The position numbers and the translations under genes were made by a program. Shown in pieces: positions 59,817-64,000 of a stretch of 64,000 bases of DNA. This DNA comes from Wenjunlia tyrosinilytica (lineage in GTDB: Bacteria > Actinomycetota > Actinomycetes > Streptomycetales > Streptomycetaceae), in contig NZ_BMMS01000009.1 in assembly GCF_014646055.1 (NCBI RefSeq), positions 62,001 to 126,000 of the forward strand, read 5' to 3'. Below the pieces are notes generated by a model. That model was not told the origin of the DNA. It made no database searches and saw only the letters and a list, made by a program, of their open reading frames with translations. Position 1 is the stretch's first letter; every line of letters begins with the position of its first letter.

Positions 59817-61289
59817 CTGGTCCAGGAACCACTTCTGCGGGGGCAGCGCGGTGGCCGCGGCGGCGAGCCGCTTGGACCGGGCCGCACGCTCCTCGGCGGG
59901 CAGCGTCAGGGCCTCGTGCAGCGCGTCGGCGGTGGCGATCACGTCGTACGGGTTGACCATGACCGCGTCCTCGGCCAGCTCGGCCGCGGCGCCCGCCTCG
60001 CGGGACAGGACCAGCGCGCAGCCCTCGTCGGAGACGACGGGCACCTCCTTGGCGACGAGGTTCATCCCGTCCCTGATCGGGTTGACCAGCGCCACGTCGG
60101 CCATCCGGTAGGCGGCCAGCGAGCGCGGGAAGTCGTCGTCGAGGTGCAGGAGCAGCGGCGTCCAGGACTCGGTGCCGAACTCCTCGTTGATCTCGTCGGC
60201 CACCCGCCGCACGGCCTCGGTGTACACGCGGTACTCCGGCACGTCCTGGCGGGAGGGGTAGGCGAACGCTATGTGCACGACCTTGCCGCGCCACTGGGGC
60301 CTGGTGCGCAGCAGATGCCGGTAGGCGAGCAGGCCGCGGACGATGTTCTTGGACAGCTCGGTGCGGTCCACGCGCACCACGGTGCGGCGCGGCACCCCGT
60401 CGTCCTGGCCGACCCGGGAGCGCAGAGCGGCGAGGCGCTCGTCCACGTCCGGCTTGCGCGCGCGGGAGCGCAGGAAGTCGGCGTCCGCGCCGAGGCCGTG
60501 CACCCCCAGGCGCGTCGTGCGCCCCTCGTGGGTGACGGCGAGGTCGGCCGCCGGGTCCGCCGGCCGCTCCACGGACGCGCCGAGGACGGCCTCGCAGCAG
60601 TCCGCGAAGGCCCCGGCCCAGCGGCGGGTGAGGAAGGCCGCCCGATCGGCGCCGAGTATCCCGGTCAGTACCTGGCGGCCGATCGCGTCCGGCAGCATCC
60701 GGTAGTAGTCCGGCGGCGCCCACGGGGTGTGGGAGAAGTGGCCGATGCGCAGGTCCGGGCGGCGCTCGCGCAGCATCCGCGGGGTCAGGGTCAGGTGGTA
60801 GTCCTGGACGAGGACGGTGGCGCCCCGGGCCGCCTCGGCCGCCAGGGAGTCCGCGAAGGCCGCGTTGTAGGCCTCGTACGAGGACCACTCGCGTCGGAAG
60901 TCCTCGTCGAAGACGGGCTTGAGCGGGGTGTCGTAGAGCAGGTGGTGGACGAACCACAGCACCGAGTTGGCGACACCGTTGTAGGCGCGGTCGAAGGTGC
61001 CCGGGTCGATGTCGAGCATCCGGACGGCCTGGCCGCCGGTGTCGTGGCCGGCGGCGTCCAGGCGGCCGTGCGGCGCCTGGCGGGCGGCCCTGCGGTCGGC
61101 GTCGGACAGTGCCGCGCACACCCACACCGACGACGGGGAGGACTCGCCGTGGCCTATGGCGGACAGACCGGAGACCAGGCCGCCCCCGCCCCGGCGCAGG
61201 GTCAGGGTGCCGTCGTCCTCCTCACGGAACGAGACGGGGCCGCGGTTGGACGCGACAAGGATCTGAGCTGCTGCGTTCGCAGTGACCAT
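59796..61289 (-). CDS. otsA: Trehalose-6-phosphate synthase
   Basis: 497 aa from the ATG at 61287-61289. A GT20 enzyme making trehalose-6-phosphate from nucleotide-glucose and glucose-6-phosphate. Motifs: ILVASNRGPVSFREEDDG, GGGGLVSGLSAI, VLVQDYHLTLTPRML, IGHFSHTPWAPPDYYRMLP, RVDRTELSKNIVRGLLAYRHLL, YRMADVALVNPIRDGMNLVAKEV and AGAAAELAEDAVMVNPYD. It precedes otsB by 68 bp in the reverse direction (otsB is upstream on the same strand), so both may form one operon. Confidence 0.94.
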   Translation of the reverse strand: MVTANAAAQILVASNRGPVSFREEDDGTLTLRRGGGGLVSGLSAIGHGESSPSSVWVCAALSDADRRAARQAPHGRLDAAGHDTGGQAVRMLDIDPGTFDRAYNGVANSVLWFVHHLLYDTPLKPVFDEDFRREWSSYEAYNAAFADSLAAEAARGATVLVQDYHLTLTPRMLRERRPDLRIGHFSHTPWAPPDYYRMLPDAIGRQVLTGILGADRAAFLTRRWAGAFADCCEAVLGASVERPADPAADLAVTHEGRTTRLGVHGLGADADFLRSRARKPDVDERLAALRSRVGQDDGVPRRTVVRVDRTELSKNIVRGLLAYRHLLRTRPQWRGKVVHIAFAYPSRQDVPEYRVYTEAVRRVADEINEEFGTESWTPLLLHLDDDFPRSLAAYRMADVALVNPIRDGMNLVAKEVPVVSDEGCALVLSREAGAAAELAEDAVMVNPYDVIATADALHEALTLPAEERAARSKRLAAAATALPPQKWFLDQLAALTA

Positions 61290-61357
61290 GCGGCGAGCCT
61301 TGCCCTCCGTGATGGGAAGCAAACTTGTGTACGTATCCCGAGCGGCAGTACGTGTGC

Positions 61358-62209
61358 CTAGATCGACAGTACGTCGGCCAGGGCCTCCAGCAACGCAACG
61401 ACCCCTCCGGGGCCGTCCACGACCAGATCGGCCCGGCGCGCCAGCTCGGCGACGGTGGGTTCGCCGCCCTCGTCCAGCGCTCCACTGCACACCAGCAGTC
61501 CCGGCAGTCCCTCTGCCCGCAGCCGTTCCACGGCCCCGAAGGCGGCCAGATCCCCCAGGTCGTCGCCCGCGTAGAGCACGGACCCGGCTCCCACCTCGTT
61601 CAGGTACTCCGCGAGTGCCACACCCTTGTCCATGCCGGGCGGGCGCAGCTCCAGCACCATCCTGCCCGGTTCGAGGACCAGGCCGTGCCGCTCCGCCAGC
61701 TCCCCCAGGGGCCCCTTGAGCAGGTCCAGCGCGGCGTCGGGGTCCTCGGTGCGGCGGGTGTGCACGGCGACCGCGCGCCCCTTGTCCTCGAGCCAGGTGC
61801 CCTGCCAGGCGCCGATGCGGTCCAGGAAGCCGGGCAGCTCGGCACGGGCGGTCAGCACCCCCGGGTGGACCGCGGGCGCGTGCACCTCGCCCGTCACCGC
61901 GTCCCAGCGCTCGGCGCCGTAGTGGCCCAGGACCACCAGGTGCTCCAGGCCCGGCACGCCCGCGAACCCGCCGTGCCGCACGGCCACGCCCGGAGGGCGC
62001 CCGGTGACGACGGCGACCGACCGCACACGCGGCGCGAGTCCCGACAGCGCCCGGACCGCTCCGGGGTGGGCGCGGGCCTGGTCGGGGTCCGGGACGATCG
62101 GTGAGAGCGTTCCGTCGAAGTCGAGCGCGACCACGGCGCGCCCCGGCTCGGCCAGCAGCGCCGCGAGCCCTTCCTTGCCCTGCGGCGTGGTCGGCGTGGG
62201 GATACCCAT
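61358..62209 (-). CDS. otsB: Trehalose-6-phosphate phosphatase
   Basis: 283 aa, ATG at 62207-62209. A HAD phosphatase that dephosphorylates trehalose-6-phosphate. Motif I VVALDFDGTLSPIVPDPDQA, motif II VAVVTGRPPG, the LGHYGAERWD cap signature and motifs III-IV (MDKGVALAEYLNEV, VLYAGDDLGDLAAFGAV). TAGGGT lies 8 nt before the ATG on the minus strand and no SD is seen, so the mRNA is likely leaderless. It lies upstream of otsA on the same strand. Confidence 0.94.
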   Translation of the reverse strand: MGIPTPTTPQGKEGLAALLAEPGRAVVALDFDGTLSPIVPDPDQARAHPGAVRALSGLAPRVRSVAVVTGRPPGVAVRHGGFAGVPGLEHLVVLGHYGAERWDAVTGEVHAPAVHPGVLTARAELPGFLDRIGAWQGTWLEDKGRAVAVHTRRTEDPDAALDLLKGPLGELAERHGLVLEPGRMVLELRPPGMDKGVALAEYLNEVGAGSVLYAGDDLGDLAAFGAVERLRAEGLPGLLVCSGALDEGGEPTVAELARRADLVVDGPGGVVALLEALADVLSI

Positions 62210-62351
62210 GTCGCCCGACCCTACCCAAGGGCTGCCGGAGCATGTGAGGCGTACGGGAGCACGGCGCGGCCGGACCGGCCGCTTCCCCGGGCACCTTCGA
62301 CGGCCCGTGAACCGATCGGGGCGGCCGTTGCGATGTAGGGGCGTGACAACG

Positions 62352-62897
62352 ATGAGAGACGGGCCGAAGCCCTCGGACGTGGAGCTGGTGACGGCCGCCG
62401 CGGACGGGGACCGCCGGGCCTTCGAGGAGCTGTACCGGCGGTACGCGGTCTGGCTGTCCCTTCGGCTGCGGGGCCGCTGCGCCGACGCCGCGCTCGTCGA
62501 CGACGTCGTCCAGGAGACCTTCCTGGCGATCTGGCGCGGCTCGGCCCGGTACCGCCACGAGGGTGATGTCGCGGCCTGGCTGTGGCGCATCGGCTCACGG
62601 CGGCTGATCGACGCCCTGCGCGGCGCCGGAGCGCGCGGCCGATTGCGGCAGGCGCTCTCCCGCGTGCGCGGCAAGGACGAGCCGTCCGCCGAGGAGCAAG
62701 TGCTGGCCGGTGTCGAGCACGGCGATCTGGCCGGCTCGCTGGCCAGGCTCTCGCCCGAGCTGCGAGCGGTGCTCCAGGCGACGGTCATCGACGGCCTCAC
62801 CACCCGTGAGGCCGCGGTCCTGCTGGGCATCCCGCCCGGAACCGTCAAGACCAGGGCGATGCGCGCCCGCAGGCAGCTGCGGCAGGAGCTGGCATGA
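62352..62897 (+). CDS. ECF-type RNA polymerase sigma factor
   Basis: 181 aa from the ATG at 62352 (AGGGG 10 nt upstream; an in-frame GTG at 62343 is possible). Region 2 is VTAAADGDRRAFEELYRRYAVWLSLRLRGRCADAALVDDVVQETFLAIWRGSARYRHEGDVAAWLWRIGSRRLID. Region 4 is ARLSPELRAVLQATVIDGLTTREAAVLLGIPPGTVKTRAMRARRQLRQEL. The next gene is an anti-sigma-like zf-HC2 protein starting within 15 nt, so the pair should form a sigma/anti-sigma switch. The stimulus is unknown. Confidence 0.93.
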   Translation: MRDGPKPSDVELVTAAADGDRRAFEELYRRYAVWLSLRLRGRCADAALVDDVVQETFLAIWRGSARYRHEGDVAAWLWRIGSRRLIDALRGAGARGRLRQALSRVRGKDEPSAEEQVLAGVEHGDLAGSLARLSPELRAVLQATVIDGLTTREAAVLLGIPPGTVKTRAMRARRQLRQELA

Positions 62898-62911
62898 GAG
62901 GAGGAACGGAC

Positions 62912-63769
62912 ATGGAGAGCTGGCACGTTCCCGAGGACGATCTGACCGGCTACGCCGAGGGCTCGCTGGCCGCGCCCCGGCTGTGGTCCACCGAGACCCA
63001 CCTCGCGGGCTGCGCCCACTGCCGGGAGCGGTTGAACACCGCGGTCGGCACGGCCGCCGTGGACGCGGGCTGGGCCCGGTTGGACGCCGAGCTCGACGCC
63101 CCGCGCCCCGGCCCGGTGGAGTCGCTGCTCGTGCGGCTCGGCGTCGCCGACCACACCGCGCGCCTGCTGGCCGCCACCCCCGTGCTGCGGCGCGCCTGGC
63201 TCGGCGCGGTCGTGCTGACCCTGCTCGTCGCGGTCGCCGCGGGGCACGCGATGCGCGGCGGCTCCGCGCTGATGATGCTGCTGGCCACCGCGCCCCTGCT
63301 GCCGCTCGCCGGGGTCGCCGTCTCCTTCGGACCGGGGCTGGACCCGACGTACGAGATGGCGGTGGTCGCGCCCATGCACACCTTCCGGCTGCTGATGCTG
63401 CGCACGGTCGCGGTGCTCACCACGACCACCACCCTCAGCGCCCTCGCGAGCCTGGCCCTGCCCTCCTTCGGGCTCGCCGCTCTCGGCTGGCTGCTGCCCG
63501 CGCTCGCCCTCACCGCTCTCGGCCTGGCCCTGATGCCCCGGCTCGGCCCGGTCGTCGCGCCATCGGTCGTCGCCGTGGCCTGGCTGACCGCGGTGTCGCT
63601 CGGGGGCCTGTGGACGGGCCCGACCGCGGCGCCGTTCACCACCGCCGGGCAATGCGCTCTCGCCGCCATCGCCGTCGCCGCCACGGCGGCAGTGCTCATC
63701 GCCAGGGACCGGTTCGACAGCAGCCGCCACATGAACGCCCGCGTTCGGATCAGCGCCGGGAGGCTTTGA
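62912..63769 (+). CDS. zf-HC2 anti-sigma-like membrane protein
   Basis: 285 aa from the ATG at 62912 (AGAGGAGG 7 nt upstream); an ATG at 62894 overlapping the sigma stop as ATGA is in frame. The N-terminal zinc finger TETHLAGCAHCRERL (H-x3-C-x2-C) is the anti-sigma signature. After it come about six membrane helices (RAWLGAVVLTLLVAVAAG, ALMMLLATAPLLPLAGVAVS, LALPSFGLAALGWLLPALALTALGLAL and others), more than the usual single helix. It may also be a membrane subunit of the ABC system that follows. Confidence 0.85.
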   Translation: MESWHVPEDDLTGYAEGSLAAPRLWSTETHLAGCAHCRERLNTAVGTAAVDAGWARLDAELDAPRPGPVESLLVRLGVADHTARLLAATPVLRRAWLGAVVLTLLVAVAAGHAMRGGSALMMLLATAPLLPLAGVAVSFGPGLDPTYEMAVVAPMHTFRLLMLRTVAVLTTTTTLSALASLALPSFGLAALGWLLPALALTALGLALMPRLGPVVAPSVVAVAWLTAVSLGGLWTGPTAAPFTTAGQCALAAIAVAATAAVLIARDRFDSSRHMNARVRISAGRL

Positions 63770-64000
63770 ATGACCGCGCCGCCAGCATCGAGGACCGCAC
63801 CGCCCACCGTTTCCGTCTCCGGACTCACGCTGCGCTATCGCGGCACGGTCGCCCTGGACGATGTCTCGTTCCGCCTCGGTGAGGGCGTCACCGGGCTGCT
63901 CGGCCCCAATGGCGCGGGCAAGACCACGCTCCTGCGCATCCTGGCCACCGCGACGCCGCCCGACAGGGGGGCGCTGACCGTCCTGGGCAACGACCCGAGC
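63770..64000 (+). CDS. ABC transporter ATP-binding protein, N-terminal part
   Basis: The ATG directly follows the previous stop (TGA-ATG). The first 77 residues are visible: VSVSGLTLRYRGTVALDDVSF, then GVTGLLGPNGAGKTTLLRILATATPP containing Walker A GPNGAGKTT (about 45-53). The rest lies beyond the window. It is probably the ATPase of an exporter whose permease is the six-helix protein upstream or a gene downstream. The sigma factor, zinc-finger protein and ATPase form one operon. Confidence 0.9.
   Translation, partial: MTAPPASRTAPPTVSVSGLTLRYRGTVALDDVSFRLGEGVTGLLGPNGAGKTTLLRILATATPPDRGALTVLGNDPS

Overview
The window is chromosomal DNA from a high-GC actinomycete, almost certainly a Streptomyces. 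Evidence: extreme third-position G/C, many GTG and TTG starts, a DmdR1 iron regulator, Mqn (futalosine-route menaquinone) genes, WhiJ/BldB-like regulator sets, a GroEL without GroES under a CIRCE operator, and glucosylglycerate/trehalose genes. From memory, the order dmdR1 - SIS protein - pdxH - citrate synthase - serC ... mqnB - mqnD ... murQ - groEL2 - csp - threonine-synthase-like - gpgS - otsA - otsB matches the S. coelicolor core from about SCO4440 down to SCO4289. Most of the window is therefore conserved core chromosome. I saw no tRNA, rRNA, CRISPR array, IS element or prophage.

Layout. 1-4.5 kb: a Pro/Gln-rich protein cut by the window edge, an NsdA-like TPR regulator, a prim-pol domain protein and an alpha/beta hydrolase with a near-consensus SOS box in its promoter. 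4.8-8 kb: dmdR1, a SIS-domain isomerase and a PAS/GAF sensor. 8.0-8.33 kb: a gene-poor stretch with a perfect 11-bp inverted repeat and what looks like a discrete 200-nt transcript (strong promoter, 12-codon ORF, U-tailed terminator). 8.4-18 kb: pdxH, a citrate synthase, a large FAD/Fe-S oxidoreductase, serC, a secreted anchored protein, an SGNH hydrolase and an aldo/keto reductase. 18.1-22.3 kb: a lower-GC accessory island of small regulators (XRE-DUF5753, DUF6879, two DUF397 proteins, a second XRE pair, a DUF5919 regulator). 22.4-34 kb: ThpR, an MFS/MarR pair, a P-type ATPase with a small His-rich membrane protein, a giant sacsin-like ATPase, then 1.2 kb of non-coding 160-bp repeats, then DUF3027. 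34-46.8 kb: MFS, a DUF2771 lipoprotein, mqnB-mqnD, a cold-shock-domain protein, HAD, membrane proteins, an XPB helicase and an XPB/Ssl2-like partner, VanZ and GT87. 46.8-53.5 kb: a HelD-type RNA polymerase ATPase, CutC, an HD protein, a DUF4031 pair, and an RpiR regulator with murQ. 53.6-62.2 kb: groEL behind CIRCE and a 104-bp repeat array, csp, metO-metM behind a SAM riboswitch, and gpgS, otsA, otsB. 62.3-64 kb: an ECF sigma factor, a zf-HC2 anti-sigma protein and the start of an ABC transporter ATPase.

How the genes work together. The clearest module is metM-metO. The gene a pipeline would call threonine synthase overlaps a sulfur-carrier gene by ATGA and sits behind a SAM-sensing leader. 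This fits the recently described Streptomyces route from O-phosphohomoserine to homocysteine, repressed by SAM. The carrier ends in Gly-Gly-Cys, so it should need trimming before it can be thiocarboxylated. RpiR-MurQ recycle MurNAc-6-phosphate. GpgS, OtsA and OtsB make compatible solutes. MqnB and MqnD act late in naphthoate formation. Many genes have a TANNNT hexamer 6-8 nt before the start codon and no Shine-Dalgarno sequence, which suggests leaderless transcripts.

Best candidates for something undescribed: the 8.1-8.33 kb small transcript, the palindromically arranged 160-bp repeats at 32.06-33.15 kb, the 104-bp hairpin array upstream of groEL, and the regulator island at 18.1-22.3 kb. All calls are by reading alone; no database search was run.
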